DNA from: Candidatus Electrothrix scaldis
Lineage (GTDB): Bacteria > Desulfobacterota > Desulfobulbia > Desulfobulbales > Desulfobulbaceae
Direction of reading: 5' to 3'
DNA length: 64,000 nucleotides
Assembly (NCBI GenBank): GCA_033584155.1
Contig: CP138355.1
Location: 496,001-560,000 of the forward strand
The position numbers and the translations under genes were made by a program. Shown here in pieces: positions 55,050 through 63,934 of the stretch (its first letter is position 1; the number at the start of each line of letters is the position of its first letter). Under the pieces are notes generated by a model. It was not told the origin of the DNA and did not search any database. It saw nothing but the letters and a program-made list of their open reading frames with translations.

Positions 55050-55616
55050 ATGACCTTTGATGAATTATTGAAAAACCGACGATCCGTAAGAAAATACCAG
55101 GACAAACCTGTTGCGGTCGAGCTTATCCAGGAGATGATCAGGGAAAGCACGTTTGCCCCCAATGCAGGCAACGAGCAACCGTGGAAGTATATCATCGTCA
55201 ACAATAAAGAGATGCTGCAGAAAATCTCGGATGAGAGCAAGAAAAATATCCTGGCCCGCATTGCCGCGAATCCCGATGATTATGCCAAAAAGTATCAGGG
55301 GATGCTGGAGAATGAGTCCTTCAATGTCTTTTACAACGCACCGTGTCTGGTGATGATTCTCGGACTTTCTCATCTGAAGAATCTCTCTGTCGATTGTGCC
55401 TTGGCAGCCGGTTATTTCATGCTGGCTGCAAGCTCCAGAGGTCTGGGAACATGCTGGGTGAACCTCGGCACTGAAATACATGACCCGGAGATGCTCAGGG
55501 AGCTGGCGATACCCGACAACTGCACTATTGTGGCTCCGATCATCCTGGGCTACCCGGAAAATATCCCTTCTGTGCCCAAGAGAAAGGAAGCGGAGATCGT
55601 AAAAATTATCAGATGA
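55050..55616 (+). CDS. nitroreductase-family protein
   Basis: 188 residues from ATG 55050 (MTFDELLKNRRSVRKYQDKPV). It has the FMN-binding N-terminal RRSVRKY motif and the C-terminal GLGTCWVNLGTEIHDPE segment of small nitroreductases. It uses NAD(P)H to reduce nitro compounds, quinones or similar. It overlaps the following methyltransferase gene by 4 bases (ATGA), so they are co-translated. Confidence 0.85.
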   Translation: MTFDELLKNRRSVRKYQDKPVAVELIQEMIRESTFAPNAGNEQPWKYIIVNNKEMLQKISDESKKNILARIAANPDDYAKKYQGMLENESFNVFYNAPCLVMILGLSHLKNLSVDCALAAGYFMLAASSRGLGTCWVNLGTEIHDPEMLRELAIPDNCTIVAPIILGYPENIPSVPKRKEAEIVKIIR

Positions 55617-56467
55617 AGCACAACAAACCGAGCATGACGGCCCGCAAGGTCGCTCTGAACATTGTCACTCTTGGCTCACAATCCGGAATGGACACGGTTC
55701 TTCCTCGCGGGATTGTTGATGCCACGGCAAGGTTACTTGTTGCATCAGGTGCTGCCGGGGAAAGGACAGTCCGGTTGGCTCGCTCTCCCCGAATGATTGC
55801 TGTGTATGAAGCCTTTGACTGGATGCTGCCGGGCCAGTTTGAGGCATTTGCCCATCGCAAGGCCTTCTGTGAACAGCAGGTACAGGACAGTATCAGCAGC
55901 GGAGCGACCCAGGTGCTTGTCCTCGGAGCTGGATACGATACCTTGTGCTGTCGATTGGCACCGGAGTTTCCGGGGGTACGTTTTTTCGAGATTGATCATC
56001 CGGCCACATCTTCTCTGAAACAGAAAGGGGGTGAGGCGTTAGGAGCGAGTGAGAATTTGCATCTGATTGCGGAAGATTTGGGTGAAAAGGAACTGTCTGA
56101 TGTGCTGAGAACAAATGCGAATTGGGACGTAACTGCGCAAAGCGTTATCCTTGCCGAAGGGCTTGTCATGTATTTAGCAACAGAAGCTGTGCAATCCTTG
56201 TTCAGGCAATGCGCGGCAAGTGTCGGTCAGGGATCGCGCATCGCCTTTTCCTACATTCCCAGCGGCGAAGATGGTCGGCCAAACGTCGGGCGATGGACCG
56301 GGCTGATGCTTTGGTTGCAGAAAGTTGTCGGCGAGCCGTGGGTGTGGAGTATCCGGCCTGAAGAGCTTTCATCGTTTCTACAGCAGCATGGCTGGAGAGA
56401 GGCACCGGAGTTAATCAAGGGGTCAGATCGATACGGGGTGGAGTTTTTTGCTGTTGCGGCGGTGTGA
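55613..56467 (+). CDS. SAM-dependent methyltransferase, leucine-carboxyl-methyltransferase family
   Basis: 284 residues. The SAM-binding motif is VLVLGAGYDTLCCRLAPEFPGVRFFEIDHP, typical of the LCMT/PPM1-type bacterial proteins, with LAEGLVMYL as the following motif. Members methylate carboxyl groups of small molecules such as polyketide intermediates, but most bacterial ones are uncharacterised. It overlaps the nitroreductase gene, and the two may modify the same metabolite. Confidence 0.83.
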   Translation: MKHNKPSMTARKVALNIVTLGSQSGMDTVLPRGIVDATARLLVASGAAGERTVRLARSPRMIAVYEAFDWMLPGQFEAFAHRKAFCEQQVQDSISSGATQVLVLGAGYDTLCCRLAPEFPGVRFFEIDHPATSSLKQKGGEALGASENLHLIAEDLGEKELSDVLRTNANWDVTAQSVILAEGLVMYLATEAVQSLFRQCAASVGQGSRIAFSYIPSGEDGRPNVGRWTGLMLWLQKVVGEPWVWSIRPEELSSFLQQHGWREAPELIKGSDRYGVEFFAVAAV

Positions 56468-56539
56468 TTGAAGTGGTTGGCTGAGGGCTGGAAGTGGAAC
56501 CCTTTTGATTAATTATTAATAATGTCAGGTGATAAAAAC

Positions 56540-57115
56540 ATGAACACCGATATAGAAAAATTCTGTGGTCTGATTAGAAAAAGAACCAAAGAAAACCAAA
56601 CAGCTCTGAGCTCATTTTCATCTGTACACAGTGTGTTGAGTCCGGCATTTTCAATTCTTCGTCAAGAATTGGACTCAATGGTTAGGGTGATATATCTTCT
56701 CTCCATTGCAGATCTACATGAACGCTACAGACTTGTAACCCTTACGCTGAGTGGTAAAAAATGGAAAGTTCTTACGCAGAAAGGAAAATGGAAAAATGTA
56801 ACAGATCGAGATATGGTCGATTTGGCTCAACAACTGCAAGGATGGACACAATCGGTGTATAAATTTGGATGCGCATTCGTTCATCTCTCTGATTTTCACA
56901 ATCACTCTTCAGAAAACCCCTTTGAAAAACTTGAGAAATCGGAGCAACAAGATGTCCTTTCGCATATGCGCTACTATCACGGTGGTCCTCTAGGAGATAA
57001 TCTCAACATGGAGGAGCTTTCCCATTATTTGCCAGACGTACTGAAAAAGATTTCAAGCAACCTTGAGTGCTACCTGCAGCAACTTGAGCAAGACAAGACT
57101 ATTGATGAGTATTAG
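56540..57115 (+). CDS. unknown helical protein
   Basis: 191 residues from ATG 56540 (AGGTGA spaced 6); ATG 56522 is possible. It appears mostly helical: SPAFSILRQELDSMVRVIYLLSIADLHERY and QSVYKFGCAFVHLSDFHNHSSENPF. The His-rich stretch could be functional, and a HEPN-like helical bundle is a weak possibility. No family was recognised. It stands alone. Confidence 0.5.
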   Translation: MNTDIEKFCGLIRKRTKENQTALSSFSSVHSVLSPAFSILRQELDSMVRVIYLLSIADLHERYRLVTLTLSGKKWKVLTQKGKWKNVTDRDMVDLAQQLQGWTQSVYKFGCAFVHLSDFHNHSSENPFEKLEKSEQQDVLSHMRYYHGGPLGDNLNMEELSHYLPDVLKKISSNLECYLQQLEQDKTIDEY

Positions 57116-57140
57116 CAACACAATAAGTAGGTCACCTTGA

Positions 57141-57210
57141 ATAATCGACACTTCTTGTGGTGTAACATGCCGACAGGTCAGCTTGGGAGCCAAACAGGAG
57201 TGTCGATTAT
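57141..57210. repeat. 70-bp element with 14-bp inverted ends
   Basis: ATAATCGACACTTC (57141-57154) and GGAGTGTCGATTAT (57197-57210) are inverted with one mismatch, enclosing 42 bases. It fills most of the gap before the GNAT gene. It could be a small MITE-like repeat, a structured leader, or a pair of regulator half sites. Confidence 0.5.
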
Positions 57211-57247
57211 ATATGGTTGAGTACTTATAAAACCGAAAAAAAATTTC

Positions 57248-57787
57248 ATGAAGGCACAAAACGTTCTGATCAGAGACGAAAAAGACACAGACCATAGCGT
57301 CATCTCGGATGTGACGCAAGCAGCGTTCGAGACGCTGGAGATCAGCAACCACACTGAACAGTTCATCATTGAGGCATTACGAACTGCCAATGCCTTGACA
57401 ATCTCATTGGTTGCAGAAATAGACGACCGCGTTGTAGGCCATATTGCCTTCTCTCCTGTCACCATGTCGGACGGCACCACAGACTGGTACGGACTCGGCC
57501 CGGTTTCCGTGCTCCCGGACGTTCAACGCCAAGGGATCGGCAAGGCACTTATCCAGGAAGGGCTGTCATGCTTGCGAGCACTTCACGCGAAAGGCTGCTG
57601 CCTGGTCGGGCACCCGGAATACTACCGACAATTCGGGTTTAAGAATGTTGACGATCTCGCTCTTGAAGGCGTTCCGCAGGAAGTGTTCTTTGCTCTTTCC
57701 TTTGACGGCAACATACCGCAGGGCAATGTCATGTTTCACAAAGGATTTACAGCAACCGGCCCGAAAAACGGTACAGTTGACAACTAA
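57248..57787 (+). CDS. GNAT-family N-acetyltransferase
   Basis: 179 residues. Acetyl-CoA binding motif A is VSVLPDVQRQGIGKALIQEGL, followed by GCCLVGHPEYYRQFGFK, typical of the YhbS-like subgroup. VGHIAFSPV is the preceding strand. The substrate is unknown. No Shine-Dalgarno is evident. Confidence 0.88.
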   Translation: MKAQNVLIRDEKDTDHSVISDVTQAAFETLEISNHTEQFIIEALRTANALTISLVAEIDDRVVGHIAFSPVTMSDGTTDWYGLGPVSVLPDVQRQGIGKALIQEGLSCLRALHAKGCCLVGHPEYYRQFGFKNVDDLALEGVPQEVFFALSFDGNIPQGNVMFHKGFTATGPKNGTVDN

Positions 57788-57834
57788 ACACCGCTCCAGA
57801 ACCCGGCGTTCTGGGGAAGAATGAGGAAAATACC

Positions 57835-58674
57835 ATGTTTGAAGAATTAGAGAAGATCAATCAACGCCCTGAACCGTTCCAGTATTACACGGCAAGTGAT
57901 CTGTGGACAGATGAGCATACGTCAAAACAGATGCTTTCATACCATCTTAATGGGGACATCGATGTTTCTTCGCGAAATGCGGAGTTCATCAAGCGATCAG
58001 TGGAATGGATCGCGGCTCAGTTCAACATCGGCAAGGACACCAGGATAGCTGATTTCGGCTGTGGTCCCGGACTCTATGCAACAGCTTTGGCAAGACACGG
58101 CGCAAAGGTGACCGGTATCGATTTCTCCAGGAGCTCCATCGATTACGCAAAAGAAGTTGCAGACCGTGAGCAGTTGAATATCAACTATCTGAATCAGAAC
58201 TACCTGGAATTTGAGCCGGAAGAGCAGTTCGATCTTGTTGTGATGATTATGTGTGATTTCTGCGTCCTCAGCCCGACGCAACGCAAGATGCTTCTGAGCA
58301 AGTTCCATAACATGCTCAAATCAGGAGGCTCGGTCCTGCTTGATGTGAACTCTCTCTCGGCGTTTGAACAACGGCAAGAGAGCGCGACATACGAGCTGAA
58401 CCAACTCAACGGATTCTGGTCGCCGAACAAGTACTACGGTTTTGTGAATACCTTCAAATACGATGAAGAGAAAGTCATCCTTGATAAGTACACAATCATT
58501 GAGCCTGAACGCACCAGAGAGGTCTACAACTGGTTTCAGCATTTTACCCCTGAAGACCTTGAAAACGAATTTGTTGCGGCTGGCTTTTCCATCAAAGGGC
58601 TGTATTCCGACGTTGCAGGCAGCGCTTATGATCAGAAATCCAGCGAATTTGCCGTGATTGCCAGGAAAGCCTAA
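57835..58674 (+). CDS. class I SAM-dependent methyltransferase
   Basis: 279 residues. Motif I is IADFGCGPGLYATALARHGAKVTGIDFSRSSIDYAKE, and the post-motif region has DLVVMIMCDFCVLSP. An N-terminal cap of about 70 residues precedes the Rossmann core. GAGGA precedes the ATG. It is 47 bases after the GNAT gene. The substrate is unknown. Confidence 0.85.
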   Translation: MFEELEKINQRPEPFQYYTASDLWTDEHTSKQMLSYHLNGDIDVSSRNAEFIKRSVEWIAAQFNIGKDTRIADFGCGPGLYATALARHGAKVTGIDFSRSSIDYAKEVADREQLNINYLNQNYLEFEPEEQFDLVVMIMCDFCVLSPTQRKMLLSKFHNMLKSGGSVLLDVNSLSAFEQRQESATYELNQLNGFWSPNKYYGFVNTFKYDEEKVILDKYTIIEPERTREVYNWFQHFTPEDLENEFVAAGFSIKGLYSDVAGSAYDQKSSEFAVIARKA

Positions 58675-58749
58675 TCGGGTAAACTTTGGCATCGAACTAT
58701 ATGATCCGGCGGAACTAAGTGCAGCTTTGACAAAACGCCACTCAGCAAT

Positions 58750-58765
58750 TATAATTCCAATTATA
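58750..58765. promoter_or_regulatory. palindromic operator-like site before vapBC
   Basis: TATAATT-CC-AATTATA is a perfect palindrome, 28 bases before the antitoxin start, in a run of TATATTATAAATAATTATA that can also supply a -10 box. RHH antitoxins typically repress through such sites. Confidence 0.5.
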
Positions 58766-58793
58766 TTATAAATAATTATATGGAGGCGAGCGT

Positions 58794-59027
58794 ATGGGTC
58801 AGGTAACCATTTATCTTGATAATGAAACTGAGAACAAACTAAAAAAAGCTGCCAAATCAAGTCGTCTCTCTGTCAGCAAGTGGATCGCGGAGCTTATTAA
58901 GGAAAAAATTACGACTGAATGGCCTCAGGATGTTGTGAAGCTGGCAGGAAGCTGGAAAGATGATTTTCCAAGCATTGAAGAAATCAGGTCAAATGTCGGC
59001 CATGATAACCCGAGGGAAGGTTTGTGA
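58794..59027 (+). CDS. ribbon-helix-helix antitoxin (VapB-like)
   Basis: 77 residues. QVTIYLDNETENKLKKAAKSSRLSVSKWIAELIKEK is a clear RHH DNA-binding segment. The tail (VKLAGSWKDDFPSIEEIRSN) should wrap the toxin. GGAGGCGAG precedes the ATG. The toxin gene begins after a single base, the normal antitoxin-toxin layout. Confidence 0.88.
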   Translation: MGQVTIYLDNETENKLKKAAKSSRLSVSKWIAELIKEKITTEWPQDVVKLAGSWKDDFPSIEEIRSNVGHDNPREGL

Positions 59028-59028
59028 A

Positions 59029-59421
59029 ATGTATCTTCTTGACACAAATACATTGATTTACTTTTTTAAAGATATTGGCAATGTGGCCGAAACCTTACTG
59101 TCTAAGTCGCCAAAAGATATCTCTATTCCCTCAATCGTTCTCTATGAGCTTGAAGTAGGCATTGCAAAATCAAACAAGCCTGAGAAAAGAAAAAAGCAAC
59201 TTGAAGCACTGACTTCAAGAATTACCGTTCAACCTTTTGCCTCGCGTGAAGCTGAAGCGGCAGCAATGATCAGAGCGGATTTAGAAAAAAAGGGAACGCC
59301 TATAGGCCCGTATGATATCCTTATTGCAGGAACAGCTTTGAGTTTGAACGCCACACTGGTCACCAATAACACAAGAGAATTTCAAAGGGTTGCTGGTCTG
59401 TCGCTAGAAGATTGGTTCTGA
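59029..59421 (+). CDS. vapC: VapC-type PIN-domain ribonuclease toxin
   Basis: 130 residues from ATG 59029 (MYLLDTNTLIYFFK); a longer in-frame start lies inside the antitoxin gene. PIN active-site acidic residues are present: Asp5 (LLDTN), Glu in LYELEVGIAKS, and Asp in GPYDILIAG, with the VTNNTREF region after. VapC toxins cleave tRNA or rRNA and are held inactive by the antitoxin. All key residues are intact. Its C-terminal half is the reference for recognising the remnant at 5048-5171. Confidence 0.9.
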   Translation: MYLLDTNTLIYFFKDIGNVAETLLSKSPKDISIPSIVLYELEVGIAKSNKPEKRKKQLEALTSRITVQPFASREAEAAAMIRADLEKKGTPIGPYDILIAGTALSLNATLVTNNTREFQRVAGLSLEDWF

Positions 59422-59495
59422 AGAGATCATAGACCACTATCTATTGGGAATGTCTGCCCCAAATTTATTCGCTTCAAACAGAGAGGGCGGAAATT

Positions 59496-60383
59496 ATGAA
59501 CACAATATCTCATTTTATACCGCAAATCGTCCACAACGGATCAGTCAAACTCTACGCTGAAAGCTTTGGCAGTAAAGACGATGTTCCGGTCCTATTGATA
59601 GCCGGGGCTATGGCTCCCGCTCTCTTTTGGCAAGACAGCTTCTGCGCAAGACTGGCTGCCAATGGATATTTCGTTATCCGATTCGACAACCGGGACATGG
59701 GCCGCTCAACCCATTTTCCCCAGAACGCACCTGACAGCGGCATTGAGCTTCCCTATTCGATCAATGATATGGTGGACGATGCTGCTGCCGTTCTTGCTGC
59801 GCACTCAAAGCAACCGGCGCATATCATCGGCCATTCTCTGGGAGGCTCCATTGCCCAGCTCTTTGCGCTGGCGTATCCAAAGCAAACCAGATCAGTGACA
59901 GCAGTGAGTAGCCCTGTCCTGGCCAAAAGCAATCTGCCATATATTGCAACACCTCCTGAGATTACGGAAAAAATCTGGGGGATATTTATGGCAAACCCCA
60001 TGTACCAGGATCTTGAGAGAGGTGCGCCGGAATTCCTCAAGGTATGGCGTTATCTGAACGGGGACTGGGAGTTTGATGAGAACATGGCCTACCGATATAC
60101 CGAGGCTATCTATGCCACAGAAACAATCGGCCCGGCTTGGAATCACACCAATGTACAGACTGGTATCCGGGATATCTGGGAAGAACTGAATCGCCTCAAC
60201 AAACCCCTGCTCTATATTCACGGGGAAAAGGACTATCTTCCGGCCAACCCGGAAAACACAAAGATCCTTGCCCACGCCCTCGACAATGCGGATGTCTTTA
60301 TCATCAAAGGCGGAGGGCACATGTTTTTCAACAAAGAACTCTGGGAACTTCTGAGTCAAAAAGCCCTGCAACATATCCAGTAG
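59496..60383 (+). CDS. alpha/beta-hydrolase
   Basis: 295 residues. The nucleophile elbow is GHSLGG (Ser about 110), the acid is in IHGEKDYLP and the base His in GGGHMFF, completing the triad. The oxyanion region is LLIAGAMAPALFW and FDNRDMGRS follows. Similar proteins are esterases or methyltransferase-linked hydrolases of polyketides; specificity cannot be read. GAGGG precedes the ATG. Confidence 0.88.
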   Translation: MNTISHFIPQIVHNGSVKLYAESFGSKDDVPVLLIAGAMAPALFWQDSFCARLAANGYFVIRFDNRDMGRSTHFPQNAPDSGIELPYSINDMVDDAAAVLAAHSKQPAHIIGHSLGGSIAQLFALAYPKQTRSVTAVSSPVLAKSNLPYIATPPEITEKIWGIFMANPMYQDLERGAPEFLKVWRYLNGDWEFDENMAYRYTEAIYATETIGPAWNHTNVQTGIRDIWEELNRLNKPLLYIHGEKDYLPANPENTKILAHALDNADVFIIKGGGHMFFNKELWELLSQKALQHIQ

Positions 60384-60432
60384 AAATAGAACAATATTTC
60401 TTGATCTAGAAGCAATAATCTCCTTAGAAATT

Positions 60433-61176
60433 ATGAAACAGATCTTCCTTACATTCCTGATCAGTCTTCTTATGATCAGTGGTAACGTGCCACCTGCTTT
60501 CAGCGATGTACTCTCACAAGCTGATGACGAAATAGATTTTCTCGATGATGCCTATTATGACACGTCCAACGAAGAAAGCAGGGTAAACGATCCCTTGGAA
60601 GGAATTAACCGAGCTGTCTTTGTCTTTAATGATTACGTCTTCTTGTGGATTCTTAATCCCATAGCCACAGGATATAGCGAAATTGTCCCCGCAGATATCC
60701 GAGGGGCTTTTGCAAATTTCTTTTACAACTTGCAGGAACCTGTACGGATTATCAATACGCTCTTACAAATCAGGTTATCAGACACAGGAACCTTACTGGC
60801 TCGTTTCACGATCAACAGTATTGGCGGTGTTGCCGGACTTGGAGACCCGGCTGCTATGCTGGGATTCCAGAGAGTCGAGGCAAATTTGGGCCAAACACTG
60901 GGATCCTGGGGCGTACCTGATGGTTTCTTTCTTATGGCTCCCCTCCTGGGACCAACGACACTGCGTGATCTTTCCGGCAGGCTGGCTGATAGCTTCACCC
61001 TCACCTATATTTATTCCTGGGCAGCAACGGAGCAAGAACTCACCATTGCCTTTGCAGGCGAGGACGTTAACGGACTATCCCTCCACCGGGGAGAATATGA
61101 AAAGTTGAAAAAAATGAGCGTCGATCCTTATACAGCCTTTCGCAGCGGCTTTTATCAGCATCGCGAAAAAAAATGA
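60433..61176 (+). CDS. mlaA: MlaA/VacJ-family outer-membrane phospholipid protein
   Basis: 247 residues. Family hallmarks are NDPLEGINRAVFVFNDYVFLWILNPIATGY near residue 52, NFFYNLQEPVRIINTLLQ, and LGQTLGSWGVPDGFFLMAPLLGPTTLRD. MlaA removes mislocalised phospholipid from the outer leaflet of the outer membrane. The signal peptide (to about PPAFSD) has no lipobox Cys, whereas most MlaA proteins are lipoproteins; the protein would sit in the membrane without a lipid anchor. mlaB-F are not nearby. It is 49 bases after the hydrolase and 46 bases before the DUF4091 gene. Confidence 0.9.
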   Translation: MKQIFLTFLISLLMISGNVPPAFSDVLSQADDEIDFLDDAYYDTSNEESRVNDPLEGINRAVFVFNDYVFLWILNPIATGYSEIVPADIRGAFANFFYNLQEPVRIINTLLQIRLSDTGTLLARFTINSIGGVAGLGDPAAMLGFQRVEANLGQTLGSWGVPDGFFLMAPLLGPTTLRDLSGRLADSFTLTYIYSWAATEQELTIAFAGEDVNGLSLHRGEYEKLKKMSVDPYTAFRSGFYQHREKK

Positions 61177-61222
61177 TGCCTTCGCAAATCCCAAATCACC
61201 TCCCGAGACAAGGAACTCAGTA

Positions 61223-63637
61223 ATGACATTCTCTCACCGATTCCAATACATCATTATCTGCCTGCTGGCAGTGCTGCTCCCTGCTCAAGCCTTTGCTGCC
61301 AATGATCTGGAGCTGTACACCTACAAATTAACCGAATCAACCTCTGCATATCAACTCTGGACAGCCCCACCCAGCCATCGTGTGTTCAAGGAGGAGAGCA
61401 TCCCCACGGAAAACGGCTCCGGGGTCAAAGTCTATGCGGCAAAGAACGAATTCGAACCCTTCCTGGTGATTGTTCAACCTGCGACCTCCGGCCCGGTAGA
61501 TATTTCTGTGAGCAATTTCGGCACCGGTATCAGCGCCGAGATCTATCAGGTCAAATATGTGCCCATCACCCAGGCCACAGACAACCTGGGTAAGAGCGGC
61601 CCCTATCCAGACCCGCTCTGGCCTGTGGAAAACGGAGCCACGGTCCAGCTCACGACAGGAGAGAACACCGCCTTCTGGATCAGCCTTGCCGTGGATGGAG
61701 ACACAACAGCCGGTAACTATCCCGGCACCGTGACCATCTCCGGGACATCCGTGCCAGTTAACCTCCAGGTTTTCGACTTCGCTCTTCCAGCTGATCCCCT
61801 TGTCAAATCGCAGATGAATTTTTCCCATAACACGATATTGGATACATACGGGGTCAGTGATTTTGGAGCTGACTATTGGGATTATGTGGATGCCATGAAG
61901 CAGTATTTTATCGACCACCGCCTAACCCCCAAGAGCGCACTCTGGTCCGGTGGCCTGACCAGCAGCGGCGGGGCACCGTATATCGACTATGACTGCGACA
62001 CCGCAACCCTGAGCGACCCGCATGGGATCTGGGGCTTTGAAGAACCGGCAGCCCGTTATCTGGATGGCACCGGCCTGATGGACGGCACCTTTGCTGATCC
62101 TTTTAATGATGGCATAGGCTTTCCCTCCTTTATGACCATGACCTTTCAGAACAACGATGCCTCGGCAGACCAACGCCCATCCACCTTTTGCGGGTTAAGC
62201 AGAGGAGGCGGGGACTGGTACACGGCTGATACCCCCACCAGCGCCTTTAACCTGAAATGGTTTGAATATATCTCGTCCATCCAGAGTTATCTGAACACGA
62301 TGGATTACCTGGACAAGGCCTATTATTACTTTGCCAATGAACCCCAGGATCAGGCGGATTATGATGCTGTGGCCTGGTATTCCAGGTACCTGAAACAGGC
62401 TGCCCCGAACCTTAAACTCATGGTCTCGGAAAACCCGCGTAGCGAGATCTATGAACATGCGGATTATGTGGAGGACGGTCAAATCGACATCTGGCTGCCC
62501 GTGCTCAATGAGTATGACCCGGCAATCTCCTGGAACCGGGAAAAAGAGCACGGCGAGGAGAGCTGGGTCTATTTCCTTCACGGTACCAGACCACCCTATT
62601 TCAATCCCATCACCCTGGATCATCCGGGCATTGAAAGCAAATTTACGGGCTGGTTCCTCTGGAAATACCGGGTCCGGGGCATTGCCTATTATTCGCTCAA
62701 CAACTGGAGCAAGAATCCCTGGACCGACCCACTCAATGACGGTCATAACGGCGACCTGTTCATGCTCTATCCGCCCTCGGAGGACAATACCCCCATCAGC
62801 TTTGGCAGCAATAACCACCGTTTTGTCCCCTCTATCCGCTTTGAGCTGATGCGCGACAGCCTGGAGGACTATGCCTATCTCTATATCCTCAATAACAGCA
62901 ACCGCCCGGAGGTGGGGCTGGTGAATCCGGCAGATAGCCAGGTGAACAAGATCATCACCGGCCTGACCTCTTACACCCGCAGTGATGAATTCCTCTACAA
63001 CCTGCGTCGCCTGATCGGCCTGAAGAATGGAGGGGAGATTGCGGAAATCCCGGATATTGAACCGCCGCCGGTCCATCCCAGAGCAGAAGGGGAGCCCGGA
63101 GATTACTTTATAAATTTCCAGGAGGTGACCGGTTACCCGCTTGCCGACCCGCTCATTGTGGGCGGCAAGGAATACATGAAGATCGGCTGGAATACCTATG
63201 ACGCAGGTCTGGGCTACGGCTGGTACGGAGACATGGATCATGTCATGTACCGGTATATCTCCAACGGCCCTGATGAACTGCGCAAAAGTATCATCTATGA
63301 TGACTGGGGCAGGCAGAAGACCTTTGAGTTCGATCTGCCCAACGGCACCTACACCGTCACCGCTTCAGTGGGTTGGCAGGACAAAACCTACAGCCGTCAG
63401 TATATCAGCATTGAAGGTGTTAATTTTATCAATGATGAGGCCACCACACCCGCTGTGCCCTATCTGGTGCGTAGCCATGAGGTCACGGTCAGTGATAATA
63501 AACTAACCATGTCTATGGGCATATTTGATGAGTACACCATGCTCAATTATCTCGATATTGAGGCAATTGCTCCATCGAGCACACCACCCAAGGTCATGCC
63601 TTGGCTCTATCTGCTGTTACTGGGCGGAGATAATTAA
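61223..63637 (+). CDS. secreted DUF4091/GH123-like glycosidase
   Basis: 804 residues with a signal peptide ending at AFAAND (about 26). The N-terminal beta domain (about 30-190: VYAAKNEFEPFLVIVQPA, TVQLTTGENTAFWISLAVDGDTTAGNYPGTVTI) and the barrel with DUF4091 features (WFLWKYRVRGIAYYSLNNWSKNPWTDP, RFELMRDSLEDYAYLYIL) match GH123-related proteins, which act on N-acetylgalactosamine glycans in known cases. Residues about 630-790 form a malectin-like beta domain (GTYTVTASVGWQDKTYSRQYISIEGV). It ends PPKVMPWLYLLLLGGDN, a short hydrophobic tail that may be an anchor. Gene start has AAGGA. Confidence 0.8.
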   Translation: MTFSHRFQYIIICLLAVLLPAQAFAANDLELYTYKLTESTSAYQLWTAPPSHRVFKEESIPTENGSGVKVYAAKNEFEPFLVIVQPATSGPVDISVSNFGTGISAEIYQVKYVPITQATDNLGKSGPYPDPLWPVENGATVQLTTGENTAFWISLAVDGDTTAGNYPGTVTISGTSVPVNLQVFDFALPADPLVKSQMNFSHNTILDTYGVSDFGADYWDYVDAMKQYFIDHRLTPKSALWSGGLTSSGGAPYIDYDCDTATLSDPHGIWGFEEPAARYLDGTGLMDGTFADPFNDGIGFPSFMTMTFQNNDASADQRPSTFCGLSRGGGDWYTADTPTSAFNLKWFEYISSIQSYLNTMDYLDKAYYYFANEPQDQADYDAVAWYSRYLKQAAPNLKLMVSENPRSEIYEHADYVEDGQIDIWLPVLNEYDPAISWNREKEHGEESWVYFLHGTRPPYFNPITLDHPGIESKFTGWFLWKYRVRGIAYYSLNNWSKNPWTDPLNDGHNGDLFMLYPPSEDNTPISFGSNNHRFVPSIRFELMRDSLEDYAYLYILNNSNRPEVGLVNPADSQVNKIITGLTSYTRSDEFLYNLRRLIGLKNGGEIAEIPDIEPPPVHPRAEGEPGDYFINFQEVTGYPLADPLIVGGKEYMKIGWNTYDAGLGYGWYGDMDHVMYRYISNGPDELRKSIIYDDWGRQKTFEFDLPNGTYTVTASVGWQDKTYSRQYISIEGVNFINDEATTPAVPYLVRSHEVTVSDNKLTMSMGIFDEYTMLNYLDIEAIAPSSTPPKVMPWLYLLLLGGDN

Positions 63638-63810
63638 CAGAGGACCCGGAAAGTTCGGCCATCAACGCCGGGACAGGAACGGGAGCCCAGGCAACAGACC
63701 AACGTGGTTTTTCCCGGGATGCGCAGATTGATATAGGTGCCTACGAATACCTTGCAGAGAGCAAGAAGTCACCATATATTGTTATGATTCTCAAGATGCT
63801 GCTCTTGTAG
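63634..63810 (+). pseudogene. 3' relic of a surface/beta-helix protein gene
   Basis: Reading from about 63643 without any start codon, the frame gives SSAINAGTGTGAQATDQRGFSRDAQIDIGAYEY and a hydrophobic tail (SPYIVMILKMLLL) to the stop at 63808-63810. The TDQRG.xRD...DIGAYEY pattern is the usual C-terminal end of right-handed beta-helix surface proteins. The front of the gene is missing, probably replaced when the neighbouring gene arrived or by deletion. Confidence 0.65.
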
Positions 63811-63934
63811 AAAATTTTCTCTTTTGGAGAGCACACCTAAAAGGAGCGACCACGTATACCAGAGGCAACAGAGCTTGGCGGGGATATTCCCCAAAAAAAT
63901 CTAGGGAAAAAACAATCATAAGGGGACTAGAAAT

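Noticed and set aside
62195-63241. 348-codon open frame antisense to the DUF4091 gene
   Set aside because: Shadow frame inside a well-supported secreted protein gene.
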